A DNA stretch of 45,048 nucleotides from JAXHUE01 sp034189655 (lineage in GTDB: Bacteria > Chloroflexota > Dehalococcoidia > E44-bin15). Numbering within the stretch: position 1 is the first letter of the stretch; each line of letters begins with the position of its first letter. The translations under genes were made by a program, and so were the position numbers. A model generated the notes under the pieces. That model had not been told where the DNA came from, did no database searches, and saw only the letters and a list, made by a program, of their open reading frames with translations. Positions 35,974 through 44,944 of the stretch are shown here, piece by piece. Where the stretch lies: assembly GCA_034189655.1 (NCBI GenBank), contig JAXHUE010000014.1, positions 1 through 45,048 on the forward strand, written 5' to 3'.

Positions 35974-38592
35974 CTAGCGCGCCTCCCTGACCGCCTCGAA
36001 GGCGCGCTTGAGCGCCTCGTCGAGCTTGTCCGTTGCCTTGCCCCCGCCCTGCCCCAGCTCGGCCTTGCCCCCGCCGCGGCCGGAGGCCACCGCCGAGACC
36101 TGCTTCACGATAGCGCCTGCGTCCAGGCCGCGGGCCACCAGGTCGGGCGTGACCATGACCACGAAGTTGGCCTGCCCGTTGTACAGTGCGCCCAGTGCGA
36201 TGACGGCGCTCTTTATACGCCCCTTCACCATGTCGCCCACCTGCCTGAGCGCCTCGGTGCTGGACACCGGCACCCTTGCCGCGAGCACCGGGATGCCGTC
36301 TACCTGCTCTACCCTGTCCAGCAGGGAGTCCACCGTGTGCGAAAGGAGCTCCCGCTCCAGGGCGGCGGCCTTCTTCCGCTCTGCGTCCAGCTCGGCGCGG
36401 AGGTCGGCTACTCGCTCTCTGACCTCTGATGGCTGGGCCTTCAGCTCGCGCGCCGCCTCCTCCAGGATGGAGAGCTGCCGGGCAACGTGCTCCTCGGCGC
36501 CCCTCCCGCTGACGGCCTCGATGCGGCGCATCCCGGCACCTATGCTGGACTCGCCTGTTATGTGGAACAGGCCTATCTCACCCGTGGCCTGCACGTGGGT
36601 GCCGCCGCAGAGCTCGGTGCTGATGGGCGGCTCGCCGATCACCAGCACGCGCACCTTGTCGCCGTACTTCTCACCGAAGAAGGCGAGCGCCCCGCTGTCC
36701 ACGGCCTCGCGGTAGGGCATCTCCCTGCTATCCACTTTGAGGTTGCGCCTCACGTTCTCGTTGACCAACCGCTGCACCTCGGCGAGCTGCCCCGGGGAGA
36801 CGGCGTCCTGGTAGGTGAAGTCGAACCTGAGGTGATCTGGCGCTACCAGCGAGCCCGACTGGTGCACCTGGGCCCCCAGCACCTGGCGCAGCGCCGCCTG
36901 GAGGAGGTGGGTGGCGGTGTGGTTGGCGGCGATGGCGCGGCGGCGCTCTTCGTCCACGGTGGCATCGACAGTCTCGCCCACCGATAGCTCCCCCGCGACC
37001 ATGGTCCCGATGTGCACGATGGTGTCCTGTGGGGTGCGCACCGTGTTGCTTACCGCCATGCGCCCGCAGGGGCCGCGGAGCTCCCCTGTATCGCCCACCT
37101 GGCCCCCCATCTCGCCGTAGAAGGGCGTCTTTGCGATGACGGCCTTCACCTCCTGCCCCTGGGATACCGTGTGCTGTGACCTGCCCTCCGCCTCCAGCCA
37201 CTCCACCGTGGAGCTGTGGCTCAAGCTGTTGTCAACGAAATCACACCGCGCCTGGTCGGCACTGGAATATACTAAAAGCGTATCGACCGATAGCTTCTGC
37301 GCCGAGCGCGCCCGCTCCCGCTGGCGCTCCATCTCGGCCTGGAAGCCCAGAAGGTCTATGGAGAGGCCGGCCTCGGCGGCGACCTCTGCGGTGAGCTCTG
37401 CGGGAAAGCCATGGGTGTCGTAGAGCCTGAAGACCTCTTCGCCGGGGAGCGAGCCCTCTCCCCTCTGCCGGGCCCCCTCGATGATGCCGTCGAGCAGGTT
37501 CAGGCCTGTGGTCAGCGTCTGGTTGAACCTGGTCTCCTCGGCCCCGATGGTGGTGAGGATGACCTCGCGTCCCCGCTCCAGCTCGGGGTAGTACCTGCCC
37601 ATCTGGGCGATGGCCACCTTGGCCACCTCGCCGATGAAGGGCCCCTCCAGCCCCAGCGTGCGGCCGAAGAGGGCGGCGCGGCGGAGTATGCGCCGCAGCA
37701 CGTAGCCCCGCCCCTCGTTGGTGGGCATCACCCCGTCGGCGATGAGGAAGGCGATGGCGCGGCCGTGCTCGGCCACTATGCGCAGCGCCCGGTCGCTGGC
37801 CCCGTCCTGGCCGTAGCTGCGCCCGCAGAGCTCGCCGGCGCGCCCGATGAGCGGGGCGAACAGGTCGGTCTCGTAGACCGACGCCCGGCCCTGGAGCGCC
37901 GCCGCCGTTCGCTCAAGCCCCATCCCGGTATCGATGTTGGGCCGGGGTAGCGGGGTGCGGCTGCCGTCGGCCTCCTGGTTGAACTGGGTGAACACCAGGT
38001 TCCATATCTCCACGAAGCGGCCGCAGCTGCAGCCAGGGCCGCAGCCCGGGTCGCCGCAGCCGAAGGCCTCACCCATGTCGTAGTGGACCTCGCTGCATGG
38101 GCCGCAGGGGCCGCTCTCGCCGGCGGGGCCCCAGAAGTTGTCCTCCTCTCCCAGCCTCACTATCCGCTGCCCGGGTACCCCGATCTCCCTCCAGCACTGG
38201 AAGGCCTCGTCGTCGTCTAAGAAGATGGAGACCCACAGGCGCTCCTGGGGCAGGGCGAGGTGCTCCGTGACGAACTCCCACGCCCACCGCGTGGCCTCGC
38301 GCTTGAAGTAGTCGCCGATGCTGAAGTTGCCCAGCATCTCGAAGAAGGTGAGGTGGCTGGCATCGCCCACGGAGTCTATGTCCGAGGTGCGAAAGCACTT
38401 CTGGCACGATGCCAGGCGCGGGCTGGGGGGCAGTGCCTCACCGGTGAAGTACCGCTTGAACTGTACCATCCCCGCGGTGGTGAGGAGCAGCGTGGGGTCC
38501 CCGTGGGGCACCAGGGAGGAGCTGGGGACTACCAGGTGGCCCTTCTCCTCAAAAAACCGGAGGTATGTCTCCCTCAGTTCGTCACCGTTCAT
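35974..38592 (-). CDS. alaS: Alanyl-tRNA synthetase
   Basis: 872 residues, full length. Class II catalytic core: motif 2 region CFRTSDIDSVG, HLTFFEMLGNFSIGDYFK, and motif 3 DTGMGLERTAAALQG. A Cys-rich insertion (GCGDPGCGPGCSCGRF near 177-192) probably binds zinc, as in several bacterial AlaRS. The editing domain has NHTATH and the later CGGTHV zinc motif; the C-terminal C-Ala domain contains GRGGGKAELGQGGG. ATG 38592 lies about 40 bp after a very good promoter. First gene of the long minus-strand run. Confidence 0.97.
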   Translation of the reverse strand: MNGDELRETYLRFFEEKGHLVVPSSSLVPHGDPTLLLTTAGMVQFKRYFTGEALPPSPRLASCQKCFRTSDIDSVGDASHLTFFEMLGNFSIGDYFKREATRWAWEFVTEHLALPQERLWVSIFLDDDEAFQCWREIGVPGQRIVRLGEEDNFWGPAGESGPCGPCSEVHYDMGEAFGCGDPGCGPGCSCGRFVEIWNLVFTQFNQEADGSRTPLPRPNIDTGMGLERTAAALQGRASVYETDLFAPLIGRAGELCGRSYGQDGASDRALRIVAEHGRAIAFLIADGVMPTNEGRGYVLRRILRRAALFGRTLGLEGPFIGEVAKVAIAQMGRYYPELERGREVILTTIGAEETRFNQTLTTGLNLLDGIIEGARQRGEGSLPGEEVFRLYDTHGFPAELTAEVAAEAGLSIDLLGFQAEMERQRERARSAQKLSVDTLLVYSSADQARCDFVDNSLSHSSTVEWLEAEGRSQHTVSQGQEVKAVIAKTPFYGEMGGQVGDTGELRGPCGRMAVSNTVRTPQDTIVHIGTMVAGELSVGETVDATVDEERRRAIAANHTATHLLQAALRQVLGAQVHQSGSLVAPDHLRFDFTYQDAVSPGQLAEVQRLVNENVRRNLKVDSREMPYREAVDSGALAFFGEKYGDKVRVLVIGEPPISTELCGGTHVQATGEIGLFHITGESSIGAGMRRIEAVSGRGAEEHVARQLSILEEAARELKAQPSEVRERVADLRAELDAERKKAAALERELLSHTVDSLLDRVEQVDGIPVLAARVPVSSTEALRQVGDMVKGRIKSAVIALGALYNGQANFVVMVTPDLVARGLDAGAIVKQVSAVASGRGGGKAELGQGGGKATDKLDEALKRAFEAVREAR

Positions 38593-38640
38593 GCGATATC
38601 ACCCGCTGTTCGCTGTCTCGCGCCCTGTTCTCTACAGAAA

Positions 38641-38669
38641 ATTTTAGAGTAACTCACGGTGCATGTCAA
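38641..38669 (-). promoter_or_regulatory. Strong sigma-70 promoter of the alaS operon
   Basis: Minus strand TTGACA (38669-38664), 17-bp spacer, TAAAAT (38646-38641). Confidence 0.85.
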
Positions 38670-38699
38670 TGAACACGTGTAGCCACGCCAGGCCGTGAC

Positions 38700-38728
38700 T
38701 TGACAATGTGGAGGTTGTGTGTTAATGT
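38700..38728 (+). promoter_or_regulatory. Sigma-70 promoter of the trehalose-phosphate synthase gene
   Basis: TTGACA (38700-38705), 17-bp spacer, TAATGT (38723-38728). The leader to GTG 38816 is about 80 bases. Its -35 lies 31 bp from that of the divergent alaS promoter. Confidence 0.75.
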
Positions 38729-38815
38729 TTGACATCCCATTGCAGAAGATATCCAAGTCGGCACATCTATCCTGGTGCAGGCAAAGAAAAGGTGTAGTTA
38801 GAGGGGTGATCGGCG

Positions 38816-40354
38816 GTGCCGATGGAGCAGGAGAGCTGTAAAGCGCTGCTTGGCCAGCTGTGCCACGAGCTTCTCGCCCACAGGTCTCTCATCCTCGCGA
38901 GCAATCGTGGCCCTATCGAGTACCAGGTCAACGAGGATGGCAAGCTACAGGGGCGGCGGGGTAGCGGGGGTGTTGTCTCAACGCTCAGCTGTATCAGCCA
39001 GTACATGGATATGACCTGGATTGCCAGCGCGATGGGCGAGGGAGACCGCCGCATCGCGGAGAAGACTCAGGGCGGGCGGCTCAAGGCGCCCCTGTTCGGA
39101 CACAACCTCTACATTCGCTTCATCGTCTCCTCTGGAAGCGTGTACCACAAGTTCTACAGCGTCATCTGCAACCCCCTGCTCTGGTTCCTCCAGCACTACA
39201 TGTGGAACTTCTCACACACCCCGAACGTGGACACCAGGGTCTACGATGCCTGGGACAACGGGTACATGACCGTGAACCAGTCCTTTGCCCGGGCCGTCGT
39301 CGGTGAGGCCGTGGAGAGCGAGCTGCCCCCGGTGGTCATGCTCCACGATTATCACCTGTACCTCGCGGCGCAGTACATCCGGGAGCAACTGGCCGATGCC
39401 ATCATACAGCACTTCACCCACATCCCCTGGCCTGGCCCACAGTACTGGCAGCTCTTGCCGGCTCGGATGAGGCGTGGCATCTGTGAAGGCCTGCTGGCAA
39501 GCGACATCGTGGGCATGCAGACCAAGAGGGACGTGCAGAACTTCCTCCACACCTGCCAGGCCTTCATCGAAGACGCAGAGGTGGACTACAAGGAGGGCAC
39601 CGTCCGCCGTAGCGGGCACGTGACCACGGTGCACTCCTATCCCATCTCGGTGGACGTGGCCAACTTGCGGGGGATAGTGCAGTCGCCATGGGTCCAGGGA
39701 TATGAGGAGAGACTCCACCACCTCTACGACAGGCAGACCATCGTCCGCGTGGACCGCATGGAGCCGAGCAAGAACATCGTGCGCGGCTTCCGTGCCTATG
39801 ACATGCTGCTCCAGCGCTACCCCTACCTGGTGGGGCAGGTGAACTTCATCGCCTTCCTCGTCCCCTCGCGCACTCACATACGGCAGTACCAGAGGTATGC
39901 CAACGAGGTCAGCGAGGTGATAGATGCCATAAATGCCAAGTACAGCACCGGCGACTGGAGGCCCATCCACGTGTTCTATGAGAACAACTATGCCCAGGCG
40001 CTGGCCGGCATGCGCCACTACGACGTGCTGCTGGTGAACCCGGTGATAGATGGCATGAACCTGGTGGCCAAGGAGGGCCCCACGGTCAACGTCCGCGACG
40101 GTGTGCTGGTGCTCTCCGAGTGCGCCGGCGCCTACGAGCAGCTGGGGGAGCACTCCATCGTCGTCACCCCCACCGACCTGGAAGGGACCATGGAGGCGCT
40201 GCACCAGGCGCTCACCATGTCGCCGCAGGAGAGGGGTGAGCGTGCCTCTGCCTTGAGGGCCTCCATAGAGGAAGAGGATATCACGCTGTGGCTCTGTCGC
40301 CAGCTTGAGGACATCAATGCCCTGGTCCGGGCGCGGTCTCGGCAAGCCATCTGA
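38816..40354 (+). CDS. otsA: Trehalose-6-phosphate synthase (GT20 family)
   Basis: 512 residues of glycosyltransferase family 20, which joins a nucleotide-glucose to glucose 6-phosphate. Family features are LILASNRGPIEY, GSGGVVSTLS, VVMLHDYHLYLAAQYIRE, HFTHIPWPGPQYW, and YDVLLVNPVIDGMNLVAKE near the C-terminus. The donor-site segment reads RVDRMEPSKNIVRGF instead of the RLDYTKG of enteric OtsA. That variant is common in actinobacterial and chloroflexal GT20 enzymes, and glucosylglycerol-phosphate synthase remains an alternative. GTG 38816 follows GAGGGGTG; an ATG two codons later is possible. Its last 41 bp overlap the convergent phosphatase gene. Confidence 0.85.
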   Translation: MPMEQESCKALLGQLCHELLAHRSLILASNRGPIEYQVNEDGKLQGRRGSGGVVSTLSCISQYMDMTWIASAMGEGDRRIAEKTQGGRLKAPLFGHNLYIRFIVSSGSVYHKFYSVICNPLLWFLQHYMWNFSHTPNVDTRVYDAWDNGYMTVNQSFARAVVGEAVESELPPVVMLHDYHLYLAAQYIREQLADAIIQHFTHIPWPGPQYWQLLPARMRRGICEGLLASDIVGMQTKRDVQNFLHTCQAFIEDAEVDYKEGTVRRSGHVTTVHSYPISVDVANLRGIVQSPWVQGYEERLHHLYDRQTIVRVDRMEPSKNIVRGFRAYDMLLQRYPYLVGQVNFIAFLVPSRTHIRQYQRYANEVSEVIDAINAKYSTGDWRPIHVFYENNYAQALAGMRHYDVLLVNPVIDGMNLVAKEGPTVNVRDGVLVLSECAGAYEQLGEHSIVVTPTDLEGTMEALHQALTMSPQERGERASALRASIEEEDITLWLCRQLEDINALVRARSRQAI

Positions 40355-41120
40355 GGAAGCGCTCCACGTCCCCCACACCTTTGCATACCAGGTCGGCCGA
40401 CTCCTCCACTGCCGCCGCGGTCTCCCCCCCGGTGACTGCTATCGCGATCCCTTTGAAGGCGGGGCCCTGGGCGTGCATGGCGGCGAAGGCATCGACATCG
40501 GTGAGGTCGTCGCCGAGGTAGATGCCGCCCCGCAGCCCGTAGCGCTCGATGAGTGCCCTCACCGCTGTCCCCTTATCGGCGTCTATGGGAGGGCGTAGCT
40601 CTACCATCCTCTTCCCCTCAATGGTGCGGAAGTCCCCCGCCGTGCCCGCGCGAGCCACTGCCTCCAGGATATGCCTCCTGGCCCCCTCCTGGTCGGGGCA
40701 GCGGCGATAGTGTATGGCCAGCGAGATGCCCTTGTCTTCCAGTATGATGCCCTCCACGTCGGCGAGGGCCTCAAGCTCGGCGCAGAGCGCTGGCACCTTT
40801 TCGCGGTACACCTCGGCCCCGGGCTCGAACACGAGCGCACCGTCCTGCCATCGCTCCAGGCCGTGGTTGCCGACGTAGACTATGCCCTCGATGCCTATCA
40901 TGTCCCGGACCACGAGGGCGGGGCGGCCCGATATCGCGGCCACCAGCGCAAGGTGCGAGGTGAGGATGGCCAACTGCTCGCGGCACGCCGGCGTGATCTG
41001 CGCCCTCTCTGGGAGGGGGGCGATCTCGCTTATGGTGCCGTCGACATCCGTTGCCAGTCCCAGGGGTGAGCGGGCGAGCACGTCACGGATGGTGCCCAGG
41101 TGGTCGAACAGGTATCGCAT
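40314..41120 (-). CDS. otsB: Trehalose-6-phosphate phosphatase
   Basis: 268-residue HAD-family phosphatase. Motif I is LATDVDGTISEIAPL (nucleophile Asp at about 25), motif II AAISGRPALVV, and the motif III/IV region is DKGTAVRALI with YLGDDLTDVDAF. NHGLERW and KRMVELRPP are OtsB features. It would dephosphorylate the product of the neighbouring GT20 enzyme. The gene is convergent with otsA and the coding regions overlap by 41 bp at their 3' ends. Confidence 0.9.
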   Translation of the reverse strand: MRYLFDHLGTIRDVLARSPLGLATDVDGTISEIAPLPERAQITPACREQLAILTSHLALVAAISGRPALVVRDMIGIEGIVYVGNHGLERWQDGALVFEPGAEVYREKVPALCAELEALADVEGIILEDKGISLAIHYRRCPDQEGARRHILEAVARAGTAGDFRTIEGKRMVELRPPIDADKGTAVRALIERYGLRGGIYLGDDLTDVDAFAAMHAQGPAFKGIAIAVTGGETAAAVEESADLVCKGVGDVERFLRWLAETAPGPGH

Positions 41121-41174
41121 CTTCTCCTGCCGGCGGCTATAGAATGGCCGTGATCTCCTCTCCCCCGGCTGGCC

Positions 41175-42077
41175 TCACTGCGCATCGCCGGGGGTGCCCG
41201 GCCCCGGTATCTGGCTGTCCGCTATCTCGAGGACGGGTTTGCCGCCGAAGTAGACCTTGGTGTGGGGCCACGGTATCTCGATGCCTTCGGCGTCGAAGGC
41301 CTTCTTTATCCGCTTGCGTATCTCGCCCATGGTCTCCCACTGGCGGATGGGCCTGGTATCGCCCAGGACCTTGAGCTCGATCCCCGAGTCGCCCAGGCTG
41401 TCCACCCTGAGCACCTCTGGCGTCTTCAGGATGGCCTCTTTCCAGTATGGCTCCTCGGCCATGTCGGCGCACACCCGGTTGATCACCGAGGTGGCGTGGT
41501 CGAGGTCGGTGCCGTAGGCCACCGATATGTTGAGGTTCACCCGCGACCACTCCTTGGTGTAGTTGGAGGCCACCCCGATCTCGCCGTTGGGGATGACGTG
41601 GACTATGCCGTCGAGGTCTCTCAAGATGGTCCTCCTCAGGTTCACCTCCTCGACGATGCCCGTGGTGCTGGCGATGCGTACCACGTCCCCTACCCCGTAG
41701 TGGTTCTCCAGCAGGACGAAGACCCCGCCCAGGATGTCTCGTACCAGGCTCTGCGCGCCGAAGCCGATGGCGATGCCGGCGACCCCCAGCCCGGCGATGA
41801 GCGGCGTGATATCTACCCCCACCTCCGAGAGGATCATGAAGATGACGGCCACGACGATAAACACCACACTGGCGCTCACCAGCACGCGCGAGAGGGTCTT
41901 GGCCCTCTTCTCTACCTCTATGTCTGGTTTCGTTGCCATCCGCCGCTTGACTGACTGCCTTATTACCTTCGGGAATAGCCTCTGTATCACGATGTAGAGG
42001 GTGGCACCGACAATGATGATGATGAGTATCCGAACGCCGTGTGTGGAAAGCCACGCTATCACAGGTGTCCAGTCCAT
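41175..42077 (-). CDS. MscS-family small-conductance mechanosensitive channel
   Basis: 300 residues. Membrane helices lie at about 12-32 and 58-80; the pore helix with its Gly/Ala pattern is IAGLGVAGIAIGFGAQSLVRDILGG, followed by the beta domain (GDVVRI, GIVEEVNLRRTILRDLDG, VIPNGEI) and the C-terminal alpha-beta domain. It releases solutes on hypo-osmotic shock, fitting the adjacent trehalose genes. ATG 42077 follows GCGAGGGACACC; the longer frame to 42137 overlaps the promoter at 42109-42137 and is rejected. Confidence 0.92.
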   Translation of the reverse strand: MDWTPVIAWLSTHGVRILIIIIVGATLYIVIQRLFPKVIRQSVKRRMATKPDIEVEKRAKTLSRVLVSASVVFIVVAVIFMILSEVGVDITPLIAGLGVAGIAIGFGAQSLVRDILGGVFVLLENHYGVGDVVRIASTTGIVEEVNLRRTILRDLDGIVHVIPNGEIGVASNYTKEWSRVNLNISVAYGTDLDHATSVINRVCADMAEEPYWKEAILKTPEVLRVDSLGDSGIELKVLGDTRPIRQWETMGEIRKRIKKAFDAEGIEIPWPHTKVYFGGKPVLEIADSQIPGPGTPGDAQ

Positions 42078-42108
42078 GGTGTCCCTCGCTTCAGAGTTTG
42101 TGTACCAG

Positions 42109-42137
42109 AGTATAGCAGGAGTGGTGTCCGGGGACAA
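42109..42137 (-). promoter_or_regulatory. Promoter of the mscS gene
   Basis: Minus strand TTGTCC (42137-42132), 17-bp spacer, TATACT (42114-42109). Confidence 0.75.
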
Positions 42138-42178
42138 GTGGGTGCCCGGGGAGCTATCCTCAAGGGGCTGCGTGTCGT

Positions 42179-42184
42179 TATAAT
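42179..42184 (+). promoter_or_regulatory. Minus-10 element for the transglutaminase-like gene
   Basis: A perfect TATAAT 56 bp before ATG 42240. No consensus -35 is seen at the right distance. Confidence 0.45.
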
Positions 42185-42239
42185 GAGTAAACGTCTCTTT
42201 ATCAAGGCCACTTCATGGGGCACGACCGAGGAGAGTGAT

Positions 42240-43025
42240 ATGTCAACGACGAGATGGATCGTGGTCACCGTGCTGGTCGCCGTTATCGTTGGCGGCTCTT
42301 ATGGCATCTACTACATCCTGTCAGCGCACTCTGGGCCCGGCGAGGTCATGGCGCTGGCACAGATAAGGCCCAACATCGTCGATGAGGACCAGCTCAAGCA
42401 GCAGCTCACCATCCTCCACCCCGAGGTGCCCCCGGATAAGCAGTCCCGCTACCAGCTCTTCGTGACCCCCGACGATGCAGAGGTTCAGGCCCTGGCGGCC
42501 CGTGTGGACGGCGCTGGAGAGGCCTACGCCGAGGCGGTGCAGTGGACGTGGGTCTCCGACCTCACGCTCCACGGCCAGACCGAGAGGTGGCTCATGCCTG
42601 GCGGGTTCCTGGCAGATACCCCCGACGACCCCGATAACCCGCGCCCCGGCTTCGTGGTGAGCGACTGCGAGGAGCAGGCCAACACCCTGGTATCCGTGCT
42701 CCGCGCCGAGGGCATCGCCCCTGATGCAGTGAGGGTGGTGCTGGGACGGGTCAACTTCGGCGGCCAGGAGGGGGGCCATGCCTGGGTCGAGATCATGCAC
42801 CAGGGGGAGTGGCTGCCACTGGAGGCCACCTCGGGCCCCTACTGGGACGACGACGAGTGGCAGCTCGTCCCCCGCGCCGGCAACCCCTTCGACTACTTCG
42901 CGGAGCGGGACTACCCTGTGGTCCAGGTCTGGGCCTACTACAACGATATCTACTACCTGGACCCGCGGAGTGGCGAGGGGAACGCACCTGCCTCGTGGCT
43001 TCAGCCACAGCTCCTCATTCAGTGA
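42240..43025 (+). CDS. Membrane-anchored transglutaminase-like protein
   Basis: 261 residues. One N-terminal membrane anchor (about 5-27) precedes an extracytoplasmic domain with the transglutaminase-like arrangement: Cys in VVSDCEEQANTLVSVLRAEGI, His in GGHAWVEIMH, and an acidic residue in WLPLEATSGPYW. The fold covers cysteine proteases, peptide N-glycanases and transglutaminases; no substrate can be named. ATG 42240 follows GAGGAGAGTGAT; the longer frame to 42039 reads across the promoter region. Convergent with comM, whose stop lies 15 bp beyond. Confidence 0.8.
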   Translation: MSTTRWIVVTVLVAVIVGGSYGIYYILSAHSGPGEVMALAQIRPNIVDEDQLKQQLTILHPEVPPDKQSRYQLFVTPDDAEVQALAARVDGAGEAYAEAVQWTWVSDLTLHGQTERWLMPGGFLADTPDDPDNPRPGFVVSDCEEQANTLVSVLRAEGIAPDAVRVVLGRVNFGGQEGGHAWVEIMHQGEWLPLEATSGPYWDDDEWQLVPRAGNPFDYFAERDYPVVQVWAYYNDIYYLDPRSGEGNAPASWLQPQLLIQ

Positions 43026-43040
43026 GGGGGCCGGAGCGGC

Positions 43041-44564
43041 CTAGACGACGCCCCTGGGGCGGTACTGGATGGCCTCGGCGAGGTGGCCCGCCGTGATGGC
43101 CTCGGAGCCGGAGAGGTCGGCGATGGTGCGGGAGAGCTTCAAGATGCGGTGAAAGGCGCGGGCAGAGAGGGCCAGCTGCTTCATCGCCGCACGGAGCAGG
43201 CCCTGGGCGTCCTCGTCTACCTGGCAGAACCCCCTCACCTCCACTGGGCTCATCTCGGCATTGCAGGTGAGCCTCGTCCCCCGGAACCGCTCCATCTGGA
43301 TGGAGCGCGCCCGCTCGATGCGGTCACGGACCTGCTCTGACGTCTCGCCCAGCTTCAAGTCTACCAGCTTCTCATACTCGATGCGGGGCACCTGGACGAA
43401 GATGTCTATCCTGTCGAGCAGGGGGCCGCTTATCCGCTTCTGGTATCGGGATATCGCGCCGGCGGAGCAGGTGCACTGCTTGACCGGGTCGCCCCAGTAG
43501 CCGCAGGGGCAGGGGTTCATCGCCGCCACCATCATGAAGTTGGCGGGAAAGGTGACGCTGCCGCGGGCACGGCTGATGGTGACCATCTTGTCCTCTAGTG
43601 GCTGGCGCAGGGCCTCGAGCGTGGAGTGCCCGAACTCGGGCAGCTCGTCGAGGAAGAGGACGCCTCTGTGACTCAGGCTGACCTCACCTGGCTTGGGGAG
43701 GCGCCCCCCGCCGACGAGGCCGGCATGGGATATGGTGTAGTGCGGCGCCCGAAAGGGACGCTGCATGACGAGAGGGGTGTCCTGGGGCAGTAGCCCGCTC
43801 ACGCTGTATATCTTGGTGACCTCCAGCGCCTCCTCTGTCGTTATGGCGGGCATGATGGACGGCAGCGAGCGTGCCAGCAGTGTCTTGCCGCTCCCCGGAG
43901 GGCCGCTCATGGTCACGTTGTGACCGCCGGCTGCGGCTACCTCAAGCGCCCGCTTTACGTGCTCCTGTCCCTTGATGTGGGCGAGGTCGACGCCCGACCA
44001 GTCTGCCTGGGGCGCGTCCTCCCTGTCGCCCGGCGGACGATAGGGCGGTATGGGGCTCTCGCCAATCAGGTGCGCGGTGAGCTCGGCGAGGGAGCTGATG
44101 GGCACTATTGACAGCCCTGGCACCAGCGCCGCTTCTCTGGCATCGGGGGCGGGGACGAAGACGGTGGCATACCCGTTGTCTTTGGCCACGGCGACCATGG
44201 GCAGGATGCCATGGGTGTGGCGCAGGCCGCCATCAAGGGAGAGCTCCCCAAGAAATAGCATCTGCGATATGTCGGCGGAGAGTTGCTCTGAACCCAGCAG
44301 GATGCCAACGGCGATGGGAAGATCGTAGGAGGGCCCTTCTTTCTTCAGGTCGGCGGGGGCCAGGTTCACGGTTATCCGCTTCATGGGGAAGGTGAACCCT
44401 GAGTTCCTTACGGCGGCTCGTACTCTCTCTCGGGACTCGTTGACTGCGGCATCGGGCAGGCCGACGATGGTGAAGGCGGGAAGCCCGGAGGAGATGTCTA
44501 CCTCTACTTCTACGATGGCCCCATCGAGGCCCACCACGGCGCAGCTCATCACTTTGGCTAGCAT
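43041..44564 (-). CDS. comM: YifB/ComM-type Mg-chelatase-like AAA+ ATPase
   Basis: 507 residues. The N-terminal Lon-protease-like domain (LDGAIVEVEVDISSGLPAF, then GELSLDGGLR) is followed by an AAA+ module with Walker A MSGPPGSGKTLLARSLPS and Walker B GVLFLDELPEF. A Cys-rich hairpin follows (NPCPCGYWGDPVKQCTCS), then the C-terminal Mg-chelatase domain (LSARAFHRILKLSRTIADL). Family members act as branch-migration helicases in natural transformation. Together with pilT this hints at possible competence, though no other com genes are visible. ATG 44564 lies about 36 bp after a consensus promoter. Confidence 0.92.
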   Translation of the reverse strand: MLAKVMSCAVVGLDGAIVEVEVDISSGLPAFTIVGLPDAAVNESRERVRAAVRNSGFTFPMKRITVNLAPADLKKEGPSYDLPIAVGILLGSEQLSADISQMLFLGELSLDGGLRHTHGILPMVAVAKDNGYATVFVPAPDAREAALVPGLSIVPISSLAELTAHLIGESPIPPYRPPGDREDAPQADWSGVDLAHIKGQEHVKRALEVAAAGGHNVTMSGPPGSGKTLLARSLPSIMPAITTEEALEVTKIYSVSGLLPQDTPLVMQRPFRAPHYTISHAGLVGGGRLPKPGEVSLSHRGVLFLDELPEFGHSTLEALRQPLEDKMVTISRARGSVTFPANFMMVAAMNPCPCGYWGDPVKQCTCSAGAISRYQKRISGPLLDRIDIFVQVPRIEYEKLVDLKLGETSEQVRDRIERARSIQMERFRGTRLTCNAEMSPVEVRGFCQVDEDAQGLLRAAMKQLALSARAFHRILKLSRTIADLSGSEAITAGHLAEAIQYRPRGVV

Positions 44565-44599
44565 CTACATCGCTTTCAGCTACCTCTTAACTTGCGCAT

Positions 44600-44628
44600 A
44601 TCTTACAATGTGGCTCTACCTCTGTCAA
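44600..44628 (-). promoter_or_regulatory. Promoter of comM
   Basis: Minus strand TTGACA (44628-44623), 17-bp spacer, TAAGAT (44605-44600), preceded by a poly-A run on the same strand. Confidence 0.8.
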
Positions 44629-44639
44629 TTTTTTTTGTA

Positions 44640-44935
44640 GCGGGCATAGGTTGCGTGGGTGGAAAAAGGTGTTTCGGCTATGTGGGTCGCCACCCTAATA
44701 GCTTCCTTTTTCGGGGCGGGCATAGGTTGTGCGGGTGGAAAAGACGTGTCTCGGCTATGTGGGTCGTCTCTCCACTAGCTTTCTTTTTCGGAGCGAGCAT
44801 AGGTTGCGTGGGTGGAAAAGATGTGTTTCGGCTATGTGGGTCGTCTCTCCACTAGCCTCCTTTTTCGGAGCGAGCATACATTGCACGGGTCGAAAAAGGT
44901 GTTTCGGCTATGTGTGGCCTCGCTTCTAATAGTGG
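44640..44935. repeat. Four tandem copies of a 77-bp repeat upstream of comM
   Basis: The core TCGGCTATGTG recurs at 44674, 44751, 44828 and 44904, giving periods of 77, 77 and 76 bp. Each unit reads roughly GCGGGCATAGGTTGCG, a GGGTGGAAAA tract, the core, then a variable stretch and CTTTTTCGG. Copies 2 and 3 are the most alike; copy 4 is degenerate at its right end. No coding potential is convincing, and there are no unique spacers. This accounts for the intergenic stretch between comM and the terminal gene. Confidence 0.9.
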
Positions 44936-44944
44936 GGGCGATTT

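Noticed and set aside
44640..44935. CRISPR array
   Set aside because: Units are contiguous 77-bp copies without unique spacers, and repeats are too diverged.
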